Made by a program: the position numbers and the translations under genes. Of a stretch of DNA of 64,000 nt, positions 12,981-27,650 are shown in pieces. Each line of letters starts with the position of its first letter. Position 1 is the first letter of the stretch. The notes beneath the pieces were generated by a model. It saw only the letters and a list, made by a program, of their open reading frames with translations. It was not told the DNA's origin and ran no database searches. The DNA comes from Aphidius gifuensis (Eukaryota > Arthropoda > Insecta > Hymenoptera > Braconidae): NCBI RefSeq assembly GCF_014905175.1, contig NC_057789.1, positions 25,416,555 to 25,480,554 on the forward strand, given 5' to 3'.

Positions 12981-15900
12981 ATATCAACATGGTGGTCCAG
13001 CAAACCGAGTTATGCGAGATCCCGCAGTTTATACTTTCCACATGATAAATAGCAAGATCGTTGTCACATTAATTTTTGCTGCTACAACTGTCTCACAATG
13101 TGAATTGAAATCGATCGATTGGAACAGCACAAATGATTAATTACAAAAAATTTTTTTTTTTAATTTTAATATTCATATTAATTTGTGACTTGAAAACCGG
13201 TCGTCAAGAGTCAGTTGTTGTTGTTGTTGTTGTTGTTCTGTATAAAATACACAGATGTCAAGAGTAATGAATAATTTTATTTTTAAAACATCAATATATA
13301 ATAACAAAAGAATTTAAAAAAAAATTAATTAATAATCATAGGAGTGTTAGCCTTGAAAATCAAGTATATAGTTTCTATTATTTTTTTTTTTTTTCTAATG
13401 CTTCTTATTTATTTATTATTAATTTGTTTTTTTTTTTTTTTTTCAATATAACGATAGATATTAAATGAACATCAAAGCAGGAAGAAAAATATATTTTTTT
13501 TGTTTCAAAGTTAACTTGTTATTAAATTCACAATTGACTTTCGATTGAGTCGAAAATTTTTTTTAAAAATAACACTGGTGACACTAGATTATACGCGTTA
13601 TATATCATTTCAATAATTTTTATGAAATGTATAAAGAAAATATATTTTTTAAAATATATATTAAAATGCTTTTAAGTGGTTGTAGCGACTCGAGAATTTA
13701 TCGAGATATATTATAGCATCTCAGCCTAAATAAAACGTGAAAAAAAAAAAAAAAATTTATATGAAAGAAAAAAATATATATAATCAAATGTCATCATATA
13801 AATATTAAGTCAACTCTCGGGTAACTCTAGGAACAGCGACGACGTATATATTCATCGAATTAATAAAAAAAAAAAAAAAAATTAAAAAAAAACCATATAT
13901 ATATTTAAAATACAAAATTGTTTTTGCAGATAAAAAAAAAAGCACAAAAAAAAATTTATTCAAAAAAGAAGAAGAAAAAAAATGAGACTGTAGTCGCACT
14001 TTGTATATAGCTTTACTGTGTTTTTAATATTATTATATTACTATTATATTATTATTATTATTAATTATTATATTATCAATCAAATAATATTATTTCACAA
14101 TTATCATATTATATAAATATATATTATCGAAATAGTTGGTCATATTATAAAATGAAAAAAAGAAAAAAAATATTTAAAATTGTTTATTTTTAATTTTTTA
14201 TATGACCAACTCACTAGTATTATAATTTTATTAATTATAACAATTATTAAATTTAAAAAAAAAATGAGTTTTATTTTTTACCTTTCATTACACCAATTTA
14301 TCAGGATTTTTTCTGGGCAGCATACTGAAAAAGCCAGTGATTTATTATATTTCAAGCCAAGAAATAAAAAAAAACTGCGGCATTATGTTGGTAATGGGTA
14401 AACACTCATTTGCCAATCATCATATTAACTTGAAGAAATACATCCACGTATCTATAAAATTTAAAAAAAAAAAAATATTAATAAAATAAATAGTAAAATA
14501 AATAAATTATATATATTTTTTCTCTTTCTATAATTGAATCATCATTTCAGCTACAAATTAGTATATAAAATATAATGTATACATAATGATCATTCAATTA
14601 TAAATAACATAAACAACAAATTTATATATTAATGCTAATTAAATTAAACACTCTATTATTTTCATAAAAAATTATAGTCTAAAAATAATGCTCTAAATAT
14701 AAAAAAAGAACTAGCAAAAAAAAAAAACACACACACTGATTTTCTCAAAGAAAAATCAAGAAAAGAAATGAAAAAAAAAAAAACTTCAAAGAATAGAGGA
14801 AAAAAAAAAAAAAAGGTAAGGTAAATTTTTTTCATTCAATTCAAATTTATGGTCACTTCAAGTTGGTTGTTAGACATTTAGGAACTCGTAAGATTTCTGA
14901 ATATAACACTCAGAGTCATGGACAACAATAAAATATATAAAAGGCACATTTAAAAAAAGAAAATAATAATAATAAAATGTAGTACAACAACAAAAAAAAA
15001 AAATACCGACTGACCCCCCATGAACAAGGGCTTAAGAAATAGCATAAACTTCCAAATTTCATTCGTTTAAAAACACCTTTTGGTGATTAAGTGCAACCAG
15101 TGCTTCATTATTATTGCATAATGCCTCAACAAAATATCTTTTCACAAACACACATTTAAAACATGATCATACATTAACAAAAAAAAGAAGAAACAAGTTT
15201 CTTATTTAATGTTTTTTTCATTGAATGCATATGATAAAAGTAAATAAAATATAAATTTATATAAAAATAAATGAAAATAAAAATTAAAAAATACAACTGT
15301 TGTCATGAATTCTTATCTCAAATAGCAACGTGGGTGTTCCAAGGTGACAAAAAGACTGGAAGCCAATAAGTTTTCTCATAAAATCATTATTATTTATAAT
15401 CCTGATCTTTGCCATTGGTTATATTAACAAGAAAGTAACGTAAATTACAGTGGCAAATAAAAAATAATATAAAATAATTGAAAATTATATATAAAATTTA
15501 AAAAAAAAGGTTTTCATAATTTTGCAAGATCATATTACAGATCAAGGTAATATATTTTATATCGTAAAAAATAATACAAAATTAACAGTTAATTTTTATG
15601 ATTTTTTTTCTCTTTGTATTTAAAATTTTTTAATAAATAATATCATGATGATGATAATTTATTTTTCATTCATTTAGATTAAATATACATTTATAAATTT
15701 AATTTATTTTTATTAATAGATATTGATATCTATGCAGTTAGGAAAATAGAAACTTGTGTATTAGACATGTTAAAGTAGCGGGCAGAAGCTTCCCATGGAC
15801 TCTCACCTCCTCAGGCATACACTGAACTTCACGAATAAATACGATATTACAACTACACACACGATTTAAAAATAATAATAATAAATATATATATTTTTTT

Positions 15901-18900
15901 ATATATATAATACAAAATAATGTGCATAAGATTATTTGTATTTTCGTAATTGTAGTAAAAAAAAAAAACAATTTAAATAAAATTACAATTTAATGTGACT
16001 TGATAATCCATATCAAATTGATTTTATTTTTATTTTTTGTTTCACTCAATATGATAATGATTATTGACATCATAAATGAGCATTGATTACATGTGAATTT
16101 TAAATTCAATTATCATTAAATGATACGAAATGTTAGAGTTATAATTTTATATTATTGATAAAAAAATCAAAAAAGAAAGACGTAAATTAATTTTGTTGAT
16201 TTTAATATTATTTAATTTAGACATAATATTATGATATAGTTTATTTACATGCTGATTGTATATATAAAAATTGACTTTTTAAATAATAAAAAATAAATTG
16301 ATACATACAGAAGGCATTAGTGATCATTGAACAAGAAAAAGGTGGAATTTAAAAGGTGTCCTAAAGGTTAAAACTGCAACACAACGATCATCATTGGATC
16401 AAATCATTTTGCAGACTCGAGCAGATTAGTATGCCTTGGGCTAACACGAGGTTCATAATTTTTTATCTCTTTTTTTTTTTTATATAGTATTGCTTTCAAC
16501 TACTATCTACAGACTGTAATATGTTTGTAAATTCACGCTCGAGATGAAAAGAATTTTTTTTTTATTTTTTTATTTTATTTTATTCAATACATGGTGTTTG
16601 TATTAAATGATCAGGTTTATATACCATATAGCCTCATTATTTAACATGTATATTTTATTTTAAATTTTATTTTTAACTTGTTGCTTATATATATATAAAT
16701 AATAAAAACAACGACTGATGATGGAATTAGATGCACAAAGTATAAATGATATTGCATTTGTGAGAACACGCCTTTCACCTAATTGTTGATATATATTTAT
16801 GCAATATGTGAATACAGAGGCAATATGGTTCCCATCAATGTTATGCATGTTATATATAGGTTTATGCAATGATGGTGTTGGTGATGCTACTTGTATAAAC
16901 AACTCTCTGGTTTATCTATATATTAATTTTGATCAAATAAAGACATGAAAAAAAACAGAAAAAAATATAAAATATATGAAAAACTTTGCTGATTACATGG
17001 TACCACGTAGAAATGTCATAATTTCATTTAAATTAATTTAAAAATGACTTTAAAAATTAGCCTAAAAAATGTCTAGCTATTTTAAAAATTTACAATTTGT
17101 TTTTAGGATTTAAATTTAGATTGTCAATTAATTAAATTATAAAAATTTTTTAAAAATTTTACAGAATCTTTGATAGATTGGTGGCAGAATAGAAAAATTT
17201 TATGAGATGAAAAAAAAATATATTTTTAAAGGTTAAAATGTTTAAACGACTTTCAAGTTCATACCGCCTTTTATAGAGAATTTTTTTTTTTTTTATATTA
17301 CGATTCTTCTTTTTGATTTCTGTTCTCACGAAACATAAAAAATTTATCCACTAAAAAAATATAATTAAATAAATATATAAAAAAATAATAATATTAGAAT
17401 TAACATAATACAATATTTTTTAGCTGCTGTGTGTTATTTTGTACTTTTGTTTTATTTTTTATTGCTTTATATCTTGGTATAGATGATTTGCTTCAATCTA
17501 TAAATTACAAGGCAACATCGCGTCTCCTCCTACTTTTCTCGTTGTCCTTTTAAATATTAATTTATTTTTTTTTTTCTCTGCGTTTAGCTATTCTAAAATT
17601 TAAAATTTCTGACTCACAAAAAAAAAAAAAACCTTAAGAAGAATCATCACGACAACCAGAATCATTGGCAACTTTGATAATAACAATTATTAATATACCG
17701 GTAGACCATCGACGATGACATTTAAGGCTCCACCAAGGCGGACACTTAGCATGTCGTTTCATCGTTGAAAATTTCTGATCAACCCGTTTCATTTTAAACA
17801 TATACATTTTTTTTTCAACCCCCCACTTATACTTTTGTCTTTATCCTTGTGTTTTAAATGAAAAAAAAAAATAGCTTTTTCAATGAAACATATTCAATTT
17901 GATCAAGAATATATTTTTCAAATTTAAAACACTGTCAATAATAATAATAAAAAATATTAAAAAAAAAAACTTAATGACCCTATAACCAAACACTGGATTC
18001 CCAGATATTAGCATTTTTACGAGCACACTTTTGTGAAGTTCAGAGAACCTTAAATATTCCGGCAGCATTAACCGGCCTTTTGATCTTGAATAACAAAAAA
18101 TTATAATACCAAAAAAAATCTATATTTCAATAAGACCCCATGTGGCAATTTATAAATTAAAATATATTTTAGTTTGAAAATTTAAATATGAATATTAAAA
18201 AATATCAAGTTATTAGTTTAGTATATGTTTTATATTTATAAAGGTCAAAAAAATTTGTGCCAAATTTAAAACCTGCACTTATAAAACGTTTGCGCCGTGA
18301 GCACGCGAAATAATAACCACGGCCATGGCACACTTATACATGATCAGCTACCGCATCTCTTGTTTGAGTATAAATATATTTACCAACAAGAGCATTATAT
18401 TATTACCAACACGCTTATGCAAATCTGATTAGTATATATCTTTTTTTTTTCTTATTTCTCATTGATTTGCACAGACCGTCTGTTATAACCAGAGGCAATT
18501 TTAAACATCATCCTCACTTTTCAAATATACTCCATATGATAAAAAAAAAATTTTATTTATTTAAAATTATATATTAATATTTAAATAATGCTAGTATAAA
18601 TTTTATAAATAAAAAAAAAAAATTTTTATAAATATTTATATATAAATATATTTTCAATTTATCATTTTTGTTTATATGAAAATTTATACACAAGTTGTTT
18701 TATGATTTGTTGTTTTGTTAGTTGATTTATGATGTAGGTAGTAATCGTCAACTGATAATTATGCCACTGAATAAAATATTCAAATGATTAACATTTTTTC
18801 ATAAATAGATATGATAATTATTTATTAATTTTTCTTCTTAGATATTTTATTTTTTGTTTTTATGTTTTTGCCTTTAAGCGCATATTATTTTAATTTTATC

Positions 18901-21900
18901 TATTTGAAATAAATATAAAAAAGCGTGAGATCTTTGGATCAGGGACACCTAACAGTCTGAGAAATATATAGAACTTTGATTGTAGACATTGGGACCACCC
19001 TCTGGGGCTTCCGGTGTTCATAGTAGCTAAGAATTAGTGACGTATTATATACCGTGAAGAGATCGCGTGCTTGCGTGTTTATAATAGTTAAAATATGTTT
19101 TTTTTTTTAACTTTTGATATTTATTTATTTTTTAATTTTCATGTATTTATTTTTGCACACGTCAACAATGAAATGGTCATTTCAGGAAGCTTTTTTGTGA
19201 GAAAATCATATACAATATGGTGACTACTTACGCGTAGCACGGGTTGCCTAAGGATAAATATTTTTTTTTACAAATTTGTTCGTTTTTTTTTTTTTCATTT
19301 TCTGATGTATTATATTCTACACGGAAGTCCAAAGTAGAGTTTGTCCAAGGGGGATCATCAGGTTAGTATTATTTGTTGTAAAAAAAAAATGAAAAAAAAA
19401 AAAATTAACAGCAAAACCCTCTTGGCAATTTGTGCTAAACGACCTCTCTTTTTCTTCCTAAACATCCTTGAAAATTATCTGTTTTTTGGGTTCCAAGTCC
19501 ATTTAAATATTTAAAAAAAAATTAATAAATAATTTTGATGACAAAAACAATTAAATAAACTCAGCATTTTTATAATTTTTCATTTATTTTTTTTCATCAT
19601 CAATGTCATTTGATAATTATGAAGTTATATAAACGATAAAAAATATAAATTTATCACAATAAATGATAGTTAATATGACGTTTGGCTTTAAGGTTGAAAG
19701 TCAATTCAGCCACTGTCGAAAAAAAAAAATAAATAAAAAGAGCAATAAATAAGAATAAATAAAAAAAAAAAAAATATTAAAAAATTATCATTGCCATGTG
19801 TGTTATCAGTTTTACCGATCAAAATTTTTTAAAAATTCGCATCACGAATCTTACACAAAGCCAAATTCAATGGACAATGATAAATGGTTGATATCCTAAG
19901 CGCCTAGCTCATTTCAATTGATGTGTTTATACGTATTGGTTATATAAAAAATAAAAAAAAAAAATTTAAAGTTTAATTCGAACGAGAGAGTCAACAAAAC
20001 AACATACGACTCGATCTGAATCGTTAAATTGTTAACAATGATGAAACAAGACTGAACATGTAGACAATTTCAATTTATTTTATATGCTGATTTTAACATT
20101 TTTATATTTATTTAACCAAACATATAAATATACGATAATGGCGTTTTTTTTTTTTTTCTTTTTTCGATTTCAAGACACCCTAGATCCCAAAAATATATTG
20201 TAAACGACATTTTTTTTATTTTTAATTTAGTATGTGGGTGTTGTGCATATACGTATGAAGATAGAAAAAAAAAAAAAAGGTAAAATAAAAGAAGGTGTTT
20301 TTGTGTTGTTGGTCTGATGACTATTTATCAGGTTCCAGTGTGATCGAGTCTCTCTCGTCATCAAAGAATGTGGGTGTGATGTTGTTGTATATGTGCTGAT
20401 GATAATTTTTTTATTATTTTATTTTTTAGTGGGGAGTATATGTATATTAAAAAAAAAAAAAAAAAACAATACTGGGAGATAGCATGGTTGAGGCTTGTTA
20501 AATAGACACCTACAACAATTTACCAGGTGTAAATTGGGCGTCACCAAAAATCCGACACATCAGGTGTCAGTCAGTTGTATATTTATAATTTATTTAAACT
20601 ATTTTTTCCTTTTGTTTCAATCAATAAATAAATATAATAAAATGGTCAATTAATTTTTCTCATCTTAGCTAATTGACCTTGTTAATTTTTTACATATTTC
20701 TGTAATGATTCAATAACTCGATTCAAAAAAAAATCTGCAAGAAACAAAAAAAAAAAACTGATGAATTTATTAAACATAATCATTTTGTATATATTTTTTA
20801 CTGATTAATATGACCCAATATAAAATCCACTTATTATTCTCATCATAAAAAAAAAAAAAAATTAACCACATTAAAATATTATAAATCGGATTATATTAAG
20901 AAGATATACGTGTTGACTTTTACCTTTCGTCGGATTCTAAATAATATACATTCAACGCTGGAAAATATACACGCTTGATGCATTCCAAAAATTTTATTGT
21001 ATGACTCAGAGATATTTTAAAATAAAAAAATAATAAATAAAAAAATATTGTTGTAAAGAATGACTGTGTTTCTGTTTGGATGTTTGGCTGCTCATTGGTC
21101 TCCGTCAGGGGTGCCAACAACGTTCCATTATCCTATGCTAATTCTTCAGCTATACGGCTGTCATTGCCTCAGGGCCCAACTGACAACTAACACCTCGAAT
21201 TCATCAACGAAAAAAATAATAATAAATAAAAAATCATATAGATTCTTCCTCCCTTTTTTAAATATTTTTTTTTTTCTTATCTTCTATTAATATTCTATTA
21301 TTTATAATAAATATATTTATTTATTTTATTTTTGACTATCAACATTTTGACTATATCAACATTCTTGGATATCTCCCTGCCCCCTTTTGAATATTATCTG
21401 TGATGTATTTAAAAAATCATCATGTCATGGTCCCTTCATTTTCTTCATCGACATATAAAACAGCCATTTGTTAAGTTATTGTATGTGTCAGGCGGTTCGC
21501 ATTGCGGGGTGTCGTCTCTCTTCCAAAACAACCAGACAAGTCCATGGCGCTGACTATCGAATAGCATCGATTGGCAATTCATTTGATCGTGCAAGATAAT
21601 AAATATTCTTGTTGGGTGTGTATATATACGCATATGAATAATTTTAATTTTTTATAAATGTATTTTAATATTAAGAAATTTTTGTCTTCTCGTCATTGGA
21701 AAATGTTTTTTTTTTTAAATCAAATTCATTAATAATCAGTTTAATTGAAAGAATGACTATTTATTTTTTTTACAAATTTTATGTATTTTTAAAAAATATA
21801 AAAAATTATGTGTGACGTTTGACTACTTTGTTAACCAAAGTATACCAGTGACAGTTTTTGTATGCTAACACTGACCAAACGTAAATTTATGGGACAGTCA

Positions 21901-23200
21901 GGAGCCCAACGCAACAATTTTATATTTATTTATTTTTTATATATACATTTATAAATCTTTTGGATATTTTTTTTTCTCACATAATTTTTTATAAATATAT
22001 ATTATTGTTTTATAAATATACTGAGTATATTTTTGTGTTTTAAAGGAAAGTATGTGCAATTTAATATTGTGTTTACACAAAGACATTTTTCATTTGATTC
22101 AACTGCATGCCGGATGTAAATCTACGAATGAATATAATAAGTGTTTATGTATATGTGATTTTAATATTTGTTTGGAGTGTTTTGCATCGTTGAAATTGCC
22201 ATTTCTTTGACTATATCGTAAATCAAATGATGATATTAAAACGACTGTATAATCACAAAGATAATATTATACAAATATGTGATTGTAAATTGACCAGAGG
22301 TATATATAGTACAACGATTTAACTCCATCATCAATATGTAAATAATAAAATAAAAATGAATTTAAAAACAATTAAAAAAATATTTTTATCTAAAGAAAAA
22401 TAAATCACATTTGAACTTGAAAATTTCAGCTCAGCTAGATCGTTTTTTTTCTTTAAAAAATGAGCTTTAAACTGGAGTTCATGTGGACTAGATAATTGTT
22501 AAAAAATTTCATATAGAAAAATCACGAAAAAATTGATTTTAATGCACCAAAGTATTTTGTATTGATTCATAAACAAGAAAAACAACTCAAGCTTTATTTT
22601 AATTTGAATTTTGTATGAAAAAATTTGTATGTTAATTTATGAGCTACTTAAATTCTAACGGATACTTTGAAATACTTGTTTGTTCTTATAGAAGGTGTCA
22701 ATAAATATATACACACACACACATCGACAAGCTAGTAAATTTTACTTGTATAAAAAATAAACTGTCTATATGTGTGTGTGTTTTTTACAAGAGATATACG
22801 ATGGATTAATCATGTTAAAAAAAAAAGGAAAAATTTTAAACGAGATTAATTACGATATGAGGTAGTGGTATAAAGATGAAGAAGCAGAAGCCACGAACCG
22901 GTCACCACCTTGTCTTAAAAACAACCATACCACGTGCGCAACAGTGTGTGTGTGTAAATATATTTTTGTATATCAAAAAAACAAACAGATAATGTGTAAT
23001 TGCATATACTTTTTAAGTTTTAAATAATTTTGTTTTTGTATTAAAAAATAAATGAATATATAAAATTTGATGAGCCATGAAGATTTGTGAATGAAGTATA
23101 AAATAAAAAATAACACACGTTAACTCAACTGAAGAGGGTGACATTACCACCAACGTCACCACCATATAAACATATTGTGGATATAGAGAAAGCCGGTCGT
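12981..23200. other. Gene-poor AT-rich spacer
   Basis: No coding exon could be supported over about 10 kb. The sequence is mainly A/T runs and TA repeats. Modest GC-richer patches sit at about 15770-15850, 17690-17770, 18290-18420, 18940-19080, 21060-21200, 21480-21600 and 22860-22960. ACCGGT occurs at 13196-13201, 17697-17702 and 22897-22902, and GGGCCC at 21172-21177. A (GTT)n repeat lies near 13213-13236. An inverted repeat at 14134-14211 is listed separately. Confidence 0.5.
14134..14211. repeat. 12-bp perfect inverted repeat
   Basis: AGTTGGTCATAT at 14134-14145 is exactly matched by its reverse complement ATATGACCAACT at 14200-14211. The 54-bp loop is almost pure A/T. No coding sequence is nearby. 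It could be the end pair of a tiny decayed element or a chance hairpin. Confidence 0.7.
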
Positions 23201-23830
23201 ATTTCAATCAGTTTATCTACTTGTCGACGCGTGTGGTCGCAAAACTAAAGAACACGAAGAAAAGAGGAAAGATCCAAGTTCTTTGGTGACCATCATCACC
23301 ACCACCACCACCATCATCATCACCACATCCCTCCATTCTTTCTCATTCATTTTTTTTTTTTTTTTTTATTTCATTTATTTTTAAAACCAATGCAAATCTT
23401 TCTTTTTCGCGAACGGTTCGTCTCAGTCGTAAAACTATATATTCGTGAACAGATAAAGAGAATAAAATAAAATAAAAAAATAATTTAAAAAATATATATA
23501 TATATGAAAGAAAAAAAAGAAATAAATAAATAATAAATAAATGTATATATATGTGTATAATGAGAGTTGGGCGAGAGGTGGAGACAGACAGGATAGAATC
23601 GAGTTGGTGAGAGTCGTTCGTTTGGCAAACGCGATAACTCACCGGCCATTGCGTTTCTCAATTAGGTAACACACAGTGTTAGCCCCCAGAGGACAGTGAG
23701 AAAAGAGAGATACTCAGGTAACGTAATTTCGTATAAATCAGGCCCCGCTTTATCCATGACTCCCGGCAGGAGGCCACAACAGAGGCATGACCTTGGCGAC
23801 TGTGCGCGTATATACCTTTGTAATATACAA
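23201..23830. promoter_or_regulatory. GC-richer island, possible enhancer or orphan exon
   Basis: GC content is high for the window at about 23215-23300, 23390-23460 and 23550-23820, separated by A/T and (CAC/CAT)n repeats (about 23285-23335). A consensus 5' splice site, CTCAG then GTAACG, falls at 23717/23718, so a plus-strand non-coding first exon ending at 23717 is possible; no partner exon could be chosen. CAGGTAA at this point also resembles a Zelda site. TGACCTTGG at 23789-23797 resembles an FTZ-F1 site. Confidence 0.3.
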
Positions 23831-26800
23831 AAAAAATATTAATACATAATTTTTTTTTTTTACTTTAAATATATTGAGTGTAAAATTTTTATAAAGAGAC
23901 ATATTCTAAAAGTCAATTCAGTATAATTTTTTAATGTTTAAAAATAACACACTTGTGGTAATGATTGAATTTTCATTTAACTTAAAATATTTGAAATTTA
24001 AGAGGTATATAAAATTATATACCACACCCTTATTACCAATAACAGACCACCATGAATATATATATTTTTTAGATCATAAAAATATCTACAACTGATATAT
24101 TCTGTATGTTATATAGTCAACAATGTTGAGACAATATCTATCTACTTATGGCTATAAAATATTGAGTGGTAAGTGCTGCACGGTTATAAGATTATCGTGT
24201 TTTTTTTTTTTAAATATAAAAATACACTATTTCCTGGATAAAATTGCATATTGACAATGGATATTCAAGAGTATATAGCGTCTTGGTTAATATTTTTTAT
24301 TTAAAAAAACTTTCATAGTGTATAAGAAAGAAAAAAAAAATAATAACATTACGCACAAAGATGGCCAGTGATGTTGTTGTGTCGGCAATAAATAATTTAA
24401 CGGTCACGGATGTAATACACTCCAAGAGTAGTGGTCGTTTGACTTTAATTTATGAGTTTTTAACCATTCGACGCACTTCATCTTGTCATGATATTTTTAT
24501 TTTTCTTAATCTTCTTTTTATATATATATTTTTTAATATTTTATTTCAATTTCATTAACTTGAATAATCATAATTTATATATTTTAAAATTTCAAATTTA
24601 TAATTATTTTTTCGACTAATTATATTCATAATAATATTTAGAAATATTACAAATTTTTAGTAATAAAGAAAAGTCTAAATTGAGCATTATAAAAATTGTT
24701 TAGTCTATTTTTTTTTAATTTTTTTTTTGATCTTGTCCTTCGATAAGTTTTTTGTGTCTATCAAAACTCCGTTTTTCTGGATATTTAACGGACGTGCCTT
24801 ATGAGCTGACCCCGGCAATTAAGGTTGGTCCCAAAAAAAAAAAAACAAAAAATAAATAAAAAACAAAATATCACGGTACGAAAAATATATATCTGTTGCA
24901 AGATGTGTGTATATGATTTTACCTTGGTTATAATCTCATGGCCCTGCTGACTTAAGCGGTATTTAATAACGTAACAATTATATGGTAGGCATATTTTTTA
25001 CATTTTTGGGACCTTTCAAAAAATAAAAAAATTCTCATCTATAGCCCTGTGGTGCTTGTATATGATATGGCCTTTTTTTTTTAGCTCCCAGTGGAATTCA
25101 AAGGTAGCTTATAAACGAGAAGGAGGAGCTATGCGTAATCGGAAAAACTTTGACATAAAAAAAATAAAATAAATAGCTTAAAAATTAAAAAAAAAATAAA
25201 TAAATATGTTTAGTCCGCATAAGGCCCAATTTCTAGAATAACATCCCAAAACAACCTGAAGTCATCTTAGTGCGTATAATTGGCATCTTACAGTTCTTAA
25301 GTCATCGATCCCATGTTTTCTACCCTTCACTTGTTCCCCTCGGGCCTAACTTCTGCAATCTTCTTTAAAAAAAAATAATAATTTTTAAAAAAAAATTGGG
25401 AACTAAGGTCGTAAACTAGGGCCCTTTTTTTGAATCACAGGGTATAACGAAACTATCATACTGTCTGTCAAGTATGTCTGTAACAAAGCATCATGTATAT
25501 AAAGCTTCAAGTTTTCAACGTTTTGTTTTTTTATATTTTATTTTACAACAACGAAAGACAATATAACAAAATCGTCAAACAATCAAGAAGCTGAACGCAG
25601 TGAGTCGAGCTCTGCAGATCTTCAGGGCTTTACTTAAAGTATCCAATTAATACGTGGGAACATCCAATTACTCAGTTGGGTTATGACTTCACCTGAAGCA
25701 TCATTTTCAAATGGATCTTGTTTTACAATCATGTATATAATGTTGAGTCACTTGGGTAATTGGGCCTGTAAATGAGCTGCTGTTTTTACAAATTCCATTA
25801 AATTTTTTTTTTTTTTTTGATGACAAAAATAATAAAATATATATATATAAAAACAAAAAACAATTTACAAGAATTCTTCATTAAATTTAGTTGAAAAATG
25901 ATGAAAAAAAAATCATATATTTTTTACTTGAATAGGCCCAATTTAGTTTCGTGATTACAAATTTATATAATTATTATAAAAAAGATAATATTATATATAT
26001 TTTTTTTATTATCGTATATATCTTTAGTCAATTGGTCAAAAAATTTATATATTTTACTTAAAAAAGCTCTTGCTAATTTATTTATTTATTAAATCATTTG
26101 TCTATTTTTATTTATTTTATTGACATGCAATTTAATGACTGTATAAAAATGTATGACTTGTTTATATCTAATTTTTTTTTCTATTTCACGACAAAGTAAC
26201 GAGATAAAAAAATTTTTTATTTTAAATATATTCACAATACTTTTGTCTATATATGTGACTTCCTGGATAAATTTTACGACTTGTAATTTGATATTTGGAT
26301 TTTTTTTAAAATACACGATCAACATGTTTAAATGTGACTACAAAATATTGACCGTCGCCTAGCTCACTTGAAACATACGGGCCCAACAAGCAATACAATT
26401 TTTAGTCATCGCTAATTTTTTATCTTGATGACTAACATATTTACACTGCAATAAACTCATTTATAGATCAGACACATCATTGTCCAAATGACATTCAAAT
26501 ATATTGGATACAAACTTATTGGATTTGTTATTTGTACATGAACTCTCTCGTCGAATCACATATATGTTGGTTAAATCAGTTGAATGGATGAATAGAAATC
26601 AGGACTGTAAACTATTGAATGAATTATACCGCTTGTCTTTGTTTGAATTTTTTTATGTTTTTAACTTATACACCAACCAGTTTTATTATTTTATTTTTTA
26701 TTTATATAGAAATCAGGCGCCTTCATGCTCTCGTCACAAAGTCGTAAACAGATAAAGGTAGCTCAGTTATAATTCCAATCGTCTATGTATATAGTTTTCA

Positions 26801-27610
26801 GAACAAAAAAAAAATATTTCAGAAGCTTCAACTTAAATTTTCGGCGGACAAAGATCACAGCTTCATGTTGCTTATTATTATTTGTTATTTTTTTGAAAAA
26901 ATAAAAATACACGCCCTTTCTTGGTTTTTTCAACTTGGGACTTATTGGTTTTTTACAAAGATTTCTTGGCTTCTTGCTTCAAAGGTGTCATCACAAATTT
27001 TTATATTTTTTAGAAATTTCTTTTCGATAATTTTTGTTTAAGCTTTGAATCTTTTGCTGCAGATATTTGTCGTTTTTTTTTTTTTTGTATATATATCGTC
27101 ATGTTGGAGAGTAGATTGCGGATTCCCTGTGGTTTTTTTTTTTTTTTTACTTTTATTTTAAAGATTTATCGATTGGTTATTACATCTTCTGGAGGAGCTC
27201 ATATGTCTATAATTATTGGCTATTTCCTGGGATATAGGTGGATAAAAGATTGCTGAGTGTATCAATTCATTTATATTTCTTTGTTAACTAAAAAACTACC
27301 GACATTATTAAATTTTGATTTAAAATCATGCTGCGTAAATCCAGTTTTCAATTCCAAGATTAATGGCAATTTTATTTTAGCTTATTTTAACTTCAAACAG
27401 ACACAATTCTATAAATAATTTGTATATATTTTTTTTTAATTTTTAATTTTATAATTTAACAAAAAAAAATTAGAAGAAAAAAAAAAAAAAATACCTTAAT
27501 TGGTCATTTCCAAGAATAATAAAAAAAAAAAAAAATTTCAGATGAGAAATCACTTTGTAACAGACATGTATATAGTTAACAAAATTCGGTTGGAATTTTT
27601 TAAAGACGTG
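23831..27610. other. Gene-poor spacer with several GC-richer patches
   Basis: No gene is supported. Patches of higher complexity lie at about 24360-24500, 25070-25330, 25420-25500, 25590-25800 and 26340-26400. The motif ATAAGGCCC occurs at 25219-25227, GGCCCA again at 25935-25940, TGGGCC at 25761-25766, and GGGCCC at 25419-25424 and 26379-26384. An 83-codon open frame at 26504-26755 has no recognisable domain and is not called. The density of GGCCC-type sites between 25.2 and 26.4 kb is the notable feature. Confidence 0.45.
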
Positions 27611-27650
27611 TGTGTTGGCTCAATGATGATGGCGCCATTTTGCCAACACA
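27611..27650. promoter_or_regulatory. Nested palindrome with two PHO-like cores
   Basis: TGTGTTGGC (27611-27619) and GCCAACACA (27642-27650) form a perfect 9-bp inverted repeat. Inside it sits a perfect 10-bp palindrome, ATGGCGCCAT (27629-27638), which holds two outward-facing GCCAT cores of the type bound by Pleiohomeotic/YY1. This is visible in the sequence. A role as a Polycomb-type or other regulatory element is inference. Confidence 0.45.
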
